From positions 77,169 to 138,986 of the forward strand of contig NZ_MQTQ01000054.1 in the NCBI RefSeq assembly GCF_020532805.1: a stretch of 61,818 nt of DNA, written 5' to 3'. Made by a program: the position numbers and the translations under genes. The notes beneath the pieces were generated by a model. That model was given only the letters and a program-made list of their open reading frames with translations, made no database searches and was not told the DNA's origin. Source of the DNA: Arthrobacter sp. SO5. GTDB taxonomy: Bacteria; Actinomycetota; Actinomycetes; Actinomycetales; Micrococcaceae. Below are positions 1-7,376 of the stretch, piece by piece; the stretch's first letter is position 1; each line of letters begins with the position of its first letter.

Positions 1-3
1 ACG

Positions 4-198
4 GTGCAGAGTTTCCTGCTGGGCTCGCTGGTGCTCCTGGCCGGAGCGGTGGCCTTCGCCGGCGCCGGGTTGCTGCTGCGGAGCGGCCCCAGCGCCCAGT
101 CCGTGGCGTTCTGCCAGGTCTTCCTGCTCGGCGCCGCGGCGTCCGGCTTCACCTTCATGCTCTTCAGCAAGGTCACCCCGCGCCGCGGCAGGAACTAG
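4..198 (+). CDS. Small membrane protein or C-terminal part of one (possibly cut by window edge)
   Basis: An open frame enters at the left edge. The first possible start is a GTG at base 4, so this is either a 64-residue protein or the tail of a longer one. It holds two hydrophobic stretches (about residues 4-25 and 34-55) separated by a short polar turn, which suggests two membrane helices. The last residues are basic (TPRRGRN), which fits a cytoplasmic tail. It converges on murB. No family is recognisable and the real start cannot be judged without upstream sequence. Confidence 0.5.
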   Translation: MQSFLLGSLVLLAGAVAFAGAGLLLRSGPSAQSVAFCQVFLLGAAASGFTFMLFSKVTPRRGRN

Positions 199-258
199 GG
201 CCAGCCAAGCCGGCCGCAGCCGGTCAGTGAGGCTGGCGGAGCCCGTGAATTCCGTTTC

Positions 259-1326
259 CTAGAGCTCCACGCCGATCAGCAGCGGTTCCGGGTGCAGTTC
301 AATGCCGAAGCGTTCGACGACGCCGCGGCGCACCTCGCGGGCGATCGCGAGCATATCCGCAGTCCTGGCGCCGCCGCGGTTGGTGATGGCCAGGGTGTGC
401 TTGGTGGACAGCGAAGCCCGGCCGCCCGAGACGCTGCCGGGTTCGAGTCCGAAGCCCTTGCCGTAGCCGGCGTGGTCGATCAGCCAGGCAGCCGAGAGCT
501 TGGTGAGCCCGTCTGCGCCGCCCGGGTACCGCGGGGCGTCATCCGGCAGGTTCGCGGCCACCTCGGCCGCCACGATCGGGTTGGTGAAGAAGGAGCCGGT
601 GGAGTAAGTGTCCCGGTCCGCCCGGTCCCAGACCATGCCCTTGGACGCGCGGAGCCGGAGCACCTCGCGGCGCACCTCGTTCGCGTAGGCCCGCTGGCCT
701 GCCTCCACACCGAGGGCCCTTGCAAGCTCCGCGTAGCGGATGGGGGCGCTCATCCGGCCCAACGGAAGCTGGAACTCCACAGTCAGCACGACGTAGCGCG
801 GCGAGCCGCTGACGGTGGTCTGCTTGAGGATGGAATCGCGGTAACCGAATTTCAGCTCCGAACTGGTGAAGGTCAGGACTGCGTTGCGTTCCCGGTCCCA
901 GGTCCGCACCGCGGCGACCGTCTGGGAGACGTCCGAGCCGTAGGCGCCGACGTTTTGCACGGGGGTGGCACCGGTAGCGCCCGGGATGCCGGACAGCGCC
1001 TCGAGGCCGGACCAGGCGTGCAGCACGGCGTGCTGAACCAGGGCGTCCCAGTTGTGGCCGGCCTGGACCACCACGGCCACCCCGCCGCAGGAATCCTCGG
1101 CGTTGACGGTGAATCCTTCGGAGGCGATCTTCAGCACGGTGCCCGGGAAGCCGTCGTCGGACACGAGCAGGTTGGAGCCACCGCCGATGATCAGCAACGG
1201 CAACCCGGCAGCGTCGGCAGTGCGGACGGTGTCGATGATCTCGGCCTCGGTGCTGGCTTCGATGAAAGTGGCGGCGGGGCCGCCGACGGCAGCCGTGGTC
1301 AGGGCGGAAAGCAGAGTCTGGGTCAC
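259..1326 (-). CDS. murB: UDP-N-acetylenolpyruvoylglucosamine reductase MurB
   Basis: FAD enzyme that reduces UDP-GlcNAc-enolpyruvate to UDP-MurNAc with NADPH, the second committed step of peptidoglycan synthesis in the cytosol. The 355 residues show the FAD_binding_4 pyrophosphate loop (IIGGGSNLLVSDDGF, 46-60) and the GIPGATGATPVQNVGAYG segment (113-130). The MurB C-terminal domain carries GSFFTNP (244-250), whose Ser is the catalytic acid, and the terminal HPEP glutamate. The start is GTG 1326: no Shine-Dalgarno is visible, and a TAGGCT -10 box ends 6 nt upstream, so the mRNA is probably leaderless. Length is typical for actinobacterial MurB. Confidence 0.97.
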   Translation of the reverse strand: MTQTLLSALTTAAVGGPAATFIEASTEAEIIDTVRTADAAGLPLLIIGGGSNLLVSDDGFPGTVLKIASEGFTVNAEDSCGGVAVVVQAGHNWDALVQHAVLHAWSGLEALSGIPGATGATPVQNVGAYGSDVSQTVAAVRTWDRERNAVLTFTSSELKFGYRDSILKQTTVSGSPRYVVLTVEFQLPLGRMSAPIRYAELARALGVEAGQRAYANEVRREVLRLRASKGMVWDRADRDTYSTGSFFTNPIVAAEVAANLPDDAPRYPGGADGLTKLSAAWLIDHAGYGKGFGLEPGSVSGGRASLSTKHTLAITNRGGARTADMLAIAREVRRGVVERFGIELHPEPLLIGVEL

Positions 1327-1332
1327 CCGACC

Positions 1333-1338
1333 AGCCTA
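1333..1338 (-). promoter_or_regulatory. -10 box of murB (leaderless arrangement)
   Basis: TAGGCT, then six bases, then the GTG start. The expected transcription start falls on the start codon. Confidence 0.55.
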
Positions 1339-1464
1339 ACGGGGATCGTGACCGCGTACCCGATGGTGGACACCAAGGAGACCTGGTCTGCTGCCTTGAC
1401 GGGATCGTCTGCGTAGGCCAGCCCTGGAACAGGTGCGGACACGAATTGGCCCGTCGCCATGGGG

Positions 1465-1902
1465 CTAGCTCAGCCTGACGACAGCCTGGGCCTTCATCAG
1501 CACCTTCTGGCCGGCCGAGGTGACGGTGAGGTCCACGCGGGCGGTGCCGGCGTCGGCGTCGAGCGCGCCGATGGCCCCGCTGACCTCGATCACCGCACCT
1601 GCCCCGGCCGTCCCCGTCGTGTCAGAGACCGGGACCGGCTTGGTGAAGCGGGTCTGGAAATCGACGACGGCGGCGGGGTCGCCGGCCCAGTCGGACACGA
1701 GCTGGACGGCGGAGCCCATGGTGAACATGCCGTGCGCGATCACACCGGGCAGTCCCACGCTGGTAGCGAAGGCCTCGTTCCAGTGGATGGGGTTAAAGTC
1801 ACCGGAAGCGCCCGCGTACTTCACCAGGTCCGAGCGGGTGACGTCGATGCTGCGGCTGCCGATGGTCTGGCCGACAGTGAGTTCTGCAAGTGTGGGTGTC
1901 AT
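1465..1902 (-). CDS. MaoC-family (R)-hydroxyacyl dehydratase, HadB-like
   Basis: Hot-dog fold hydratase/dehydratase of 145 residues. It carries the MaoC signature around SGDFNPIHWNEAFA and GVIAHGMFTM, with the catalytic Asp and His in FNPIHW. In mycobacteria the equivalent subunit pairs with an FAS1-type MaoC partner to dehydrate 3-hydroxyacyl-ACP in FAS-II. Here the partner is the gene directly upstream (2-bp gap), so the two are co-transcribed and very likely form a heterodimer. The natural substrate (acyl-ACP or acyl-CoA) cannot be told from sequence. The ATG at 1902 gives the family length. Confidence 0.88.
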   Translation of the reverse strand: MTPTLAELTVGQTIGSRSIDVTRSDLVKYAGASGDFNPIHWNEAFATSVGLPGVIAHGMFTMGSAVQLVSDWAGDPAAVVDFQTRFTKPVPVSDTTGTAGAGAVIEVSGAIGALDADAGTARVDLTVTSAGQKVLMKAQAVVRLS

Positions 1903-1904
1903 AT

Positions 1905-2378
1905 CTACTGTCCCTCTCCGCGGACCAGAATGGATGAGGTGGCGGTGGCGACCGGCTCGCGGGCACCCTCGCTGGGACTGCCAAGGGCAAGTGCGAAGAT
2001 TTCCGAGCGCGTGGTGATCATGGCTCCGCCGCCCATGGCACGGACGCCGTCGACGTGCAGCTCCGCGACCAGCCGGTCGCCGGCGACGATGGGGCGGTGG
2101 TGGATGAACCGCTGGTCCGCGTGGACCACACGAGAGAAGTCGATGCCGGAGTCCGGGTCCTCAATGAGCTGGGCGTCCGCTTTTTGCGCCACGATGATCG
2201 CGAAGGTGGGCGGGGCCACGAGATCGCGGTGGCCCAGGGCCTCGGCCGCGTCCGCGTCGAAGTGGGCGGGGTGGGTGGCCTTGACCGCGCGGGCGAACTC
2301 GCGGATCTTCTCCCGGCCGACGTCGTACACCTCTGCGGCAGGGTAGCTTCGGCCCTGCAGGTCCGGATTGATAGTCAT
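1905..2378 (-). CDS. FAS1-like dehydratase (MaoC N-terminal type), HadA-like
   Basis: A 157-residue protein of the FAS1-like dehydratase / MaoC N-terminal domain family. Typical features are the conserved N-terminus (NPDLQGRSYPAAEVYDVGRE), HPAHFD near residue 37, the APPTFAIIV segment and ADQRFIHHRPIVAGDRL in the centre. HadA proteins of this type supply the substrate-binding half of the dehydratase, and HadB-like partners supply the catalytic residues. It is the first gene of a two-gene operon with the MaoC gene at 1465-1902. The ATG at 2378 has a TAGGCT -10 box 6 nt upstream and no Shine-Dalgarno, so leaderless initiation is likely. Confidence 0.87.
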   Translation of the reverse strand: MTINPDLQGRSYPAAEVYDVGREKIREFARAVKATHPAHFDADAAEALGHRDLVAPPTFAIIVAQKADAQLIEDPDSGIDFSRVVHADQRFIHHRPIVAGDRLVAELHVDGVRAMGGGAMITTRSEIFALALGSPSEGAREPVATATSSILVRGEGQ

Positions 2379-2384
2379 GGCTCC

Positions 2385-2390
2385 AGCCTA
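2385..2390 (-). promoter_or_regulatory. -10 box of the HadA/HadB-like operon
   Basis: TAGGCT with six bases to the ATG. Sequence and spacing are identical to those of murB. Confidence 0.55.
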
Positions 2391-2470
2391 ATGTGCCGCC
2401 GAACGCGCCGGCCGCCAGGATCGATGCCAGGACCGACGCCAGGGGACCGAACGGGAACGCATCATTGCGG

Positions 2471-2500
2471 TATGATGAAAACATCAATTCATCAATTCAT
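2471..2500 (+). promoter_or_regulatory. Promoter and tandem operator candidate of the ArsR-SulP operon
   Basis: A TATGAT -10 box (2471-2476) is followed by an exact tandem repeat of ATCAATTC (2483-2490 and 2491-2498) and then AT. The AT-rich repeat stands out in GC-rich surroundings and overlaps the expected transcription start. That suits autorepression by the ArsR product encoded just downstream. Confidence 0.5.
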
Positions 2501-2542
2501 GGCCGGTCGGGGATATGCGGCGATGGGGAAGCACAGGCAGCA

Positions 2543-2920
2543 ATGATTTCACCAGCGCAAACGCCCTTGTACGAGATCAAGGCGAACCTGTTCAAGGCCC
2601 TCGCCCACCCGGCCCGGATCCGTGTGCTCGAACTGCTCTCTGCCGCCCCGGATAACTCGGCGTCCGTCAGCTACCTGCTGGCCGAGACAGGCCTCGAGGC
2701 GTCGCACTTGTCCCAGCACCTCGCCACGCTGCGTCGCCATGGGGTGGTGACCTCGTCCCGGTCCGCGAACGCTGTGACCTATCGGCTGGCCCATCCGAAG
2801 ATCGCCGAATTGCTGGCGATCGCCCGGACCTTCCTCCTCGACAGCCTGGCCGATTCCAACGAACGGCTCAAGCTTGCGCAGGAGCTGCCCAGCGAGCATC
2901 TGCAGGGTACCTCTTCATGA
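2543..2920 (+). CDS. ArsR-family winged-helix transcriptional regulator
   Basis: A 125-residue regulator from the ATG at 2543. An in-frame start at 2393 would run through the promoter and is rejected. It shows the ArsR wHTH: FKALAHPARIRVLELL, then ASHLSQHLATLRRHGVV as recognition helix and a wing at SSRSANAVTYRL. No CxC or other cysteine metal site is present, so it probably senses something other than thiol-bound metal. The stop codon overlaps the start of the SulP gene by 4 bp (ATGA), so the pair is translationally coupled and the regulator likely controls the transporter. Confidence 0.9.
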   Translation: MISPAQTPLYEIKANLFKALAHPARIRVLELLSAAPDNSASVSYLLAETGLEASHLSQHLATLRRHGVVTSSRSANAVTYRLAHPKIAELLAIARTFLLDSLADSNERLKLAQELPSEHLQGTSS

Positions 2921-4578
2921 GCGTGTCGCTAAGCCGCCTCAGCCGGTTCCTGCCGTCCCGCCGGGACTACGACGGATTGCGCTCCTCCTGGAAAACGGAT
3001 CTCCTGGCCGGCATCACCGTGGGGATTGTTGCCCTTCCGCTGGCACTGGCCTTCGGAGTCAGTTCCGGCGCAGGCGCCGAAGCCGGGCTCATCACTGCCG
3101 TCGTCGCCGGCCTGGTCGCCGCGATCATGGGCGGCTCGCACGTCCAGGTCTCCGGACCCACCGGCGCGATGGTGGTGGTGCTGGCCCCGGTGGTCGCCGC
3201 CCACGGAGTCGGCAGCATCGCCTTGGTGTCGCTGATGGCCGGTCTACTGGTGGTCATCCTCGGCCTCAGCGGACTGGGCCGGGCCGTGGCCTTCATCCCG
3301 TGGCCTGTGGTGGAGGGCTTCACGCTCGGAATCGCCGCGATCATCTTTCTCCAGCAGGTGCCGCTCGCCACCGGCACCCAGGGGGTACCGGGCCACAACA
3401 CCCTGGTGGCCGCCTTCGAGAGCGCCTCCCAGGCCACTCTCCCCACCGTGCTGCAGACTCTCGGCGTCGTCGCCGGGGTTGCCGCCGTCATGCTCCTGCT
3501 CCCGAAGCTGAACAAGGCCCTGCCCGCGAGCCTGATCGCCGTGCTGGTGGCCACCGTGGCGGCCGAACTGCTGCAGCTGGACATTCCCCGGATCGGTGCC
3601 CTGCCGCATTCCCTGTCCGCCCCGTCGGTCCCGTCCCTGGACCCGGCCGCCCTGGGCGGGTTGCTGATGCCCGCGGTATCCATCGCGATGCTCGCCGCCA
3701 TCGAATCCCTGCTCTCGGCGCGGGTGGCCGCCGGCATGGTCGGCCCCGACGGGAGGCCCTCCGGGGCGTACAGCCCGGACCGGGAGCTCATGGGGCAGGG
3801 ACTCGCTTCGGTTGCCGCCGGGTTCTTCGGCGGCATGCCCGCCACGGGCGCCATCGCCCGGACCGCGGTCAACGTCCGTTCCGGAGCCAAGACCCGGCTC
3901 TCCGCGATAGTGCACGCCTTGGTGCTGCTGGCCATTATCTATCTGGCGGCCGGACTGGTCGGGACGATCCCGCTGGCGGTCCTGGCCGGAATCTTGATGG
4001 TCACGGCCACCCGCATGGTCTCCAGGCACACGGTCGGCGCCATCATGCGCTCCACCCGTGCCGACGCCTTCGTGTTCGTCCTGACAGCCCTCATCACGGT
4101 GGCCTTCGACCTGATTGTGGCCATCGAGATCGGGCTGGTGGCCGCAGCCCTCTTCACGCTGCGGAAGTTCGCCTCGCTCAGCGGGGTGAAGCGCGAGGAG
4201 ATTCCGGCACCGCGCGAAGACGGGGACCAGCACATCGCGATCTTCAGGCTCGACGGGGCCATGTTCTTCGGCGCCGCGGAACGCGTCCTGCAGGAAATCA
4301 GCCAGGTCAAAGATATCCAGGTGGCCATTATCCGGCTCTCACAGGTGCGGATGCTCGACGCCACCGGGGCCCACACGCTGGTGGAGGTCATCTCGGCACT
4401 GGAACTGCGGGGAGTGACGGTCCTGCTGAAGGGCGTCCAGCCGCAACACCTTGAACTCGTGACCAACGTCGGGGTGATCCGTTCGCTGCGGCACCACAAG
4501 CACCTGTTCACCTCCCTGCCCGAGGCCGTGGAGCATGCCCGCAGCCACGTGCGCCGGAACGCCGCTGCTAGCGTTTGA
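2917..4578 (+). CDS. SulP-family inorganic anion transporter with STAS domain
   Basis: A 553-residue membrane transporter. The N-terminal SulP core (about 25-425) has the SSWKTDLLAGITVGIVALPLALAF-type entry, the SGPTGAMVVVLAPVVA motif and about 11-14 hydrophobic spans. The C-terminal STAS domain (about 438-545) contains MLDATGAHTL. SulP proteins move sulfate, bicarbonate or other small anions, usually with Na+ or H+. The anion cannot be assigned here, though bicarbonate or sulfate are the common cases. It is co-translated with the upstream ArsR gene. Its 3' end overlaps the convergent DUF3188 gene by 11 bp, so the two transcripts must overlap. Confidence 0.92.
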   Translation: MSVSLSRLSRFLPSRRDYDGLRSSWKTDLLAGITVGIVALPLALAFGVSSGAGAEAGLITAVVAGLVAAIMGGSHVQVSGPTGAMVVVLAPVVAAHGVGSIALVSLMAGLLVVILGLSGLGRAVAFIPWPVVEGFTLGIAAIIFLQQVPLATGTQGVPGHNTLVAAFESASQATLPTVLQTLGVVAGVAAVMLLLPKLNKALPASLIAVLVATVAAELLQLDIPRIGALPHSLSAPSVPSLDPAALGGLLMPAVSIAMLAAIESLLSARVAAGMVGPDGRPSGAYSPDRELMGQGLASVAAGFFGGMPATGAIARTAVNVRSGAKTRLSAIVHALVLLAIIYLAAGLVGTIPLAVLAGILMVTATRMVSRHTVGAIMRSTRADAFVFVLTALITVAFDLIVAIEIGLVAAALFTLRKFASLSGVKREEIPAPREDGDQHIAIFRLDGAMFFGAAERVLQEISQVKDIQVAIIRLSQVRMLDATGAHTLVEVISALELRGVTVLLKGVQPQHLELVTNVGVIRSLRHHKHLFTSLPEAVEHARSHVRRNAAASV

Positions 4579-4792
4579 GGTTCTTGCGGATCCTCTGGCC
4601 GCGGACCACGATCCCGGCAATGTGCAGGATCAGGCCGAGCCCGATCACGGCAAGGGAGGCGACGGCGAGATCCTGATTGCCGGAGCTGTTACCGATCACG
4701 TTCAGGATGATGCCGGCGGCGATCAGCCCCATGGCGCTGAAAACGAGCACCTTGTAGGTGGTTGACGCGGTGGCCCAGAATTCGTTCAGCAC
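4568..4792 (-). CDS. Small two-helix membrane protein (DUF3188-like)
   Basis: A 74-residue protein with two membrane helices (about 16-33 and 43-63) and a strongly basic C-terminus (RGQRIRKNLKR). It resembles DUF3188 proteins of Micrococcaceae. Function is unknown. The GTG start at 4792 is preceded by TAGACT with a 6-nt gap, again a leaderless layout. Its end overlaps the convergent SulP gene by 11 bp. Confidence 0.75.
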   Translation of the reverse strand: MLNEFWATASTTYKVLVFSAMGLIAAGIILNVIGNSSGNQDLAVASLAVIGLGLILHIAGIVVRGQRIRKNLKR

Positions 4793-4798
4793 CGTGTC

Positions 4799-4804
4799 AG
4801 TCTA
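4799..4804 (-). promoter_or_regulatory. -10 box of the DUF3188-like gene
   Basis: TAGACT, six bases, then the GTG start. Confidence 0.5.
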
Positions 4805-4833
4805 CCGGGGCCGGGGTGCCTGGCCGCGAGCCG

Positions 4834-4909
4834 TAAATTTCCTGGCGACACTCGAAATGCCGGGCGACACCGGAATACGGGTGCGTCCGGTATTTCGCGC
4901 GTCGCGGGG
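4834..4909. repeat. Imperfect palindromic intergenic element carrying a 17-bp shared motif
   Basis: CGAAAT plus ACCGGA on the left can pair with TCCGGT plus ATTTCG on the right. The right end (4893-4909, TTTCGCGCGTCGCGGGG) recurs exactly at 39254-39270. In both places the motif sits just past the stop codon of a minus-strand gene. Confidence 0.5.
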
Positions 4910-4920
4910 CAAATCCAGCG

Positions 4921-5336
4921 TCAGAACAGGGACTCCTGGACGGCGGGGACCTCGGAGCCGTGGTCGCCTAGTTCGACGGTCCGCGCTTTCAGCTGGCCAA
5001 GGTTGACGACGAATTCAAGGTCGGCGCCGTCGAGCCGGGCCAGCGCAACCGTGCCGCTCAGCGAGTCGATCCGGAACCCGTGCGTACCCGTGCTGAGCTC
5101 GTGCGGGTAGGCGTGCCGGACGGCCGGGGCGCAGACCGCAGCCGATACTTCCCCCCGGCGGCGAGTCTGAAGCCGAGCCGTGTCCCCGCGTCGAGCGCCA
5201 GGTCGGTGAAGGCGCCGGCAGGGTCCTGCAGGCGCAGCACCGGGCGGACGCCGCCGGCGTCCCATGCTTGCGCAGGTGCTTGTGCCGGTGCGGCATCCCA
5301 AAAGACCCCGTGGACCAGATAGCGGGTATCGGTCAC
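4921..5336 (-). pseudogene. Conserved hypothetical gene split by a single-base frameshift
   Basis: Two minus-strand frames each hold half of a plausible protein. From the ATG at 5336 the reading is sensible up to a run of six G (plus-strand C 5151-5156), then turns into Arg/Pro-rich nonsense. The adjacent frame picks up with APAVRHAYPHEL and runs to a stop at 4921 (ending AVQESLF). Adding one G to the run joins them into a protein of about 138 residues. The break is either a sequencing undercall or a real mutation. I do not recognise the family. The gene lies 24 bp upstream of the CitE-like gene's end, on the same strand as its downstream neighbour. Confidence 0.6.
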
Positions 5337-5360
5337 GGGGCCTCCTTGGTACGGGGTTGG

Positions 5361-6224
5361 CTAGACGGCCGGCTGCACCCCAAAGGCTACCGCGAGCTTC
5401 ATGATCTTCTCGGCGCGGCCCAGGCGCGGCAGGTCGGAGCCGTCGCGGATGACGCGGCCGCTGGCCTCGAAGTCGGCCATGAAGTCAGTGGCCCAGGCGA
5501 CGTCGGACGGCGTCGGGCTGATGACCTCATTGATGACGTGGGTCTGGTCGATGGCCAGGCACAGCTTGCCCGTCATACCCATCATCACCGTGATGCCGGT
5601 CTGCTCGCGCAGGATCGGGTGGTTGGTGCCGACCGTGGGGCCGTCGATGGGGCCCGGCAGGTTCCCCACCCGGCTGGCCACGACGAGCTTGGCGCGCGGG
5701 TAGGCCATTGCCTCCGGGGTGGCCGCCATGCCGGTGTCGCGGCGGAAGTCGCCGGAGCCGAACGCGAGGCGGAACGCGCCCTGCGCCCTGGCGATGTTAT
5801 TGGCTTCCTCGATGCCGACGGCGGACTCGACGAGCGCGATGACCGGCGTCTTGCCGTCCATCCGGTGGAAGCTCTCGGTGACCTGGTCCGCGGACTCTGT
5901 CTTGGCCAGCATCACACCGAGCAGGCCCGGGGTGCCGCGGAGGCCGGCGAGGTCGTCAGCCCAGAAGGGGCTCGTGGCGTCGTTGATCCGGACCCAGGCG
6001 TTGCCGCCGGCGGTCAGCCAGTCCACAACGTTGGCGCGGGCGGCGTCCTTTTGGGAGGGGTCCACCGCGTCCTCGATATCGAGGATAACGGCATCCGCGC
6101 GGGAGACGGCGGACTGGTCGAAGAGCTCGGTTTTCATAGCGTTAACCAGCAGCCAGGAGCGGGCAATTTCAGCTGGGACGTTGCGTTGGGGCCGGATGGT
6201 CCCGGCGGTGGTGGTGGAGGTCAT
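5361..6224 (-). CDS. HpcH/HpaI aldolase / citrate lyase (CitE-like) CoA-ester lyase
   Basis: A 287-residue TIM-barrel enzyme. Family marks are ADAVILDIEDAVDP (about 43-56, the Mg-binding Asp/Glu), WVRIND, VIALVESAVGIEEANNIA and RLAFGSGDFRRD. Related proteins cleave malyl-CoA, citramalyl-CoA or similar acyl-CoA thioesters. Without the CitD/CitF partners nearby this is a stand-alone lyase, not a citrate lyase subunit. The substrate is not decided by the sequence. The ATG at 6224 follows a TAGCGT -10 box by 6 nt. Confidence 0.88.
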   Translation of the reverse strand: MTSTTTAGTIRPQRNVPAEIARSWLLVNAMKTELFDQSAVSRADAVILDIEDAVDPSQKDAARANVVDWLTAGGNAWVRINDATSPFWADDLAGLRGTPGLLGVMLAKTESADQVTESFHRMDGKTPVIALVESAVGIEEANNIARAQGAFRLAFGSGDFRRDTGMAATPEAMAYPRAKLVVASRVGNLPGPIDGPTVGTNHPILREQTGITVMMGMTGKLCLAIDQTHVINEVISPTPSDVAWATDFMADFEASGRVIRDGSDLPRLGRAEKIMKLAVAFGVQPAV

Positions 6225-6230
6225 GTCTCT

Positions 6231-6236
6231 ACGCTA
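6231..6236 (-). promoter_or_regulatory. -10 box of the CitE-like gene
   Basis: TAGCGT, six bases, ATG. The same hexamer and spacing recur at the acyl-CoA synthetase (28297-28302). Confidence 0.5.
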
Positions 6237-6308
6237 GCCGCAGAAGGGGGCCTCCGGCCAAGTATTGCGGCCCCCCGGGACGACCAATACGACCAAAATC
6301 ACGTCCCG

Positions 6309-6375
6309 GCCCAACCAGCTCGCAGCAGAGGCCGTTCTCAGCGCCCAGAACGGCCTCAACTGCGAGCCAGTTTGG
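6309..6375. repeat. 67-bp palindromic intergenic element
   Basis: Nested inverted repeat: GCTCGCAG (6318-6325) and GAGGCCGTTCT (6328-6338) pair with AGAACGGCCTC (6347-6357) and CTGCGAGC (6360-6367) around an 8-nt loop. Weaker pairing continues outward. It lies 9 bp past the stop of the aldo/keto reductase and could act as its terminator, but there is no T-tract. Confidence 0.7.
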
Positions 6376-6383
6376 CACGGCGG

Positions 6384-7376
6384 CTAGGGGATGTTGCTGC
6401 CGCGTGCCGTCACCCAGAGCCGGTACCACTCCGCCCGCGTCATGGCGGCCGCGACCCCTGCGGCATCGGCGCACGCTCGGATCCGCTCCGGCTTCGCCGT
6501 CCCGATCACCGGGGCAATCCCGGCCGGATGCTTCATCAGCCAGCCCAGCAGGACCGACTCCCCCGTGGTGTTCTTCTCCGCGGCCAGCGCGGCCACAAAG
6601 GCCGTCGTGGCCTCCTCCGCCGGGGTCGGCGTTGCGGCCGGCGCCCCCGTGTACAGTCCGCGGGCAAGCGCCCCGTAGGCCTGCAGCGTGATCCCGTGCA
6701 GGCCGCAGTACTCGACGGTGCCGTGCGGGAAGCTGTAGTCCGTGCCCTCGGCGTGGTTGACCAGGACCGTGCTTTCCAGCCAGGCCCGCTTCAACAGGCT
6801 CATTTCCAGCTGGTTGGCGACCACCGGCGTTTCCAGACGGTCCTGCAGCACCTCGATTTGCGCCCCCGACATGTTGGATACGCCCAGGGCCCGCACCTTG
6901 CCCTCTGCCATGAGCTGCCCGACGGCGGAAGCCACCTCGGCGGGGTCCATCAGCGGATCGGGCCGGTGCAGCATCAGCACATCGACGTAGTCCGTCTTCA
7001 GCCGGGCGAGACTTTCGTTGACCCGTTCCAGGATGCCTTCCCGGCTCAGGTCGTAGTACGCCTCGAGGCCCTGCTCGCCCAGCCGGATGCCGCATTTGGT
7101 CTGCAGCCGGATCTTCTCGCGCAGGCCCGCAGTGCCCGCCAGGACCTCGCCGAACACCGCCTCAGACTTGCCGTTACGGTAGATGTCGGCGTGGTCAAAG
7201 AGCGTGATGCCTGCTGCGAGGGCCGCGTCGACGGCGGCAGCCGCCTCGTCAACGTGCGCGGACGAGTACGGCTCGGCCGACCAGCTGCCGCCCAGGCCCA
7301 TGCAGCCGTAAATCAGTTCCTGCTGAGGTTTCAGCTCCTGCGCCCGCGCCCCAGTCGAGGGGCTCACCGCAGCCAT
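6384..7376 (-). CDS. Aldo/keto reductase
   Basis: A 330-residue (beta/alpha)8 NADPH oxidoreductase. The catalytic tetrad is visible: Asp and Tyr in LFDHADIYRNGKSE, Lys in LQTKCGI and His in VLMLHRPDP. The cofactor site lies in the C-terminal LLGWLMKHPAGIAPVIGTAKPE region. It resembles the YdhF-type AKRs. The start is the ATG at 7376, which overlaps the end of the upstream glucosidase by 13 bp. An open extension to 7715 only mirrors that gene in another frame. Coupling to the glucosidase suggests a role on sugars or sugar-derived aldehydes. Confidence 0.92.
   Translation of the reverse strand: MAAVSPSTGARAQELKPQQELIYGCMGLGGSWSAEPYSSAHVDEAAAAVDAALAAGITLFDHADIYRNGKSEAVFGEVLAGTAGLREKIRLQTKCGIRLGEQGLEAYYDLSREGILERVNESLARLKTDYVDVLMLHRPDPLMDPAEVASAVGQLMAEGKVRALGVSNMSGAQIEVLQDRLETPVVANQLEMSLLKRAWLESTVLVNHAEGTDYSFPHGTVEYCGLHGITLQAYGALARGLYTGAPAATPTPAEEATTAFVAALAAEKNTTGESVLLGWLMKHPAGIAPVIGTAKPERIRACADAAGVAAAMTRAEWYRLWVTARGSNIP

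Noticed and set aside
292..1416. Long open frames opposite real genes (for example 374 codons opposite murB, 774 opposite the CitE-like/AKR/glucosidase block, 620 opposite the helicase)
   Set aside because: They mirror genes with clear family motifs, are rich in Gly/Arg/His/Pro runs, and have no ribosome-binding site. This is typical of high-GC DNA.
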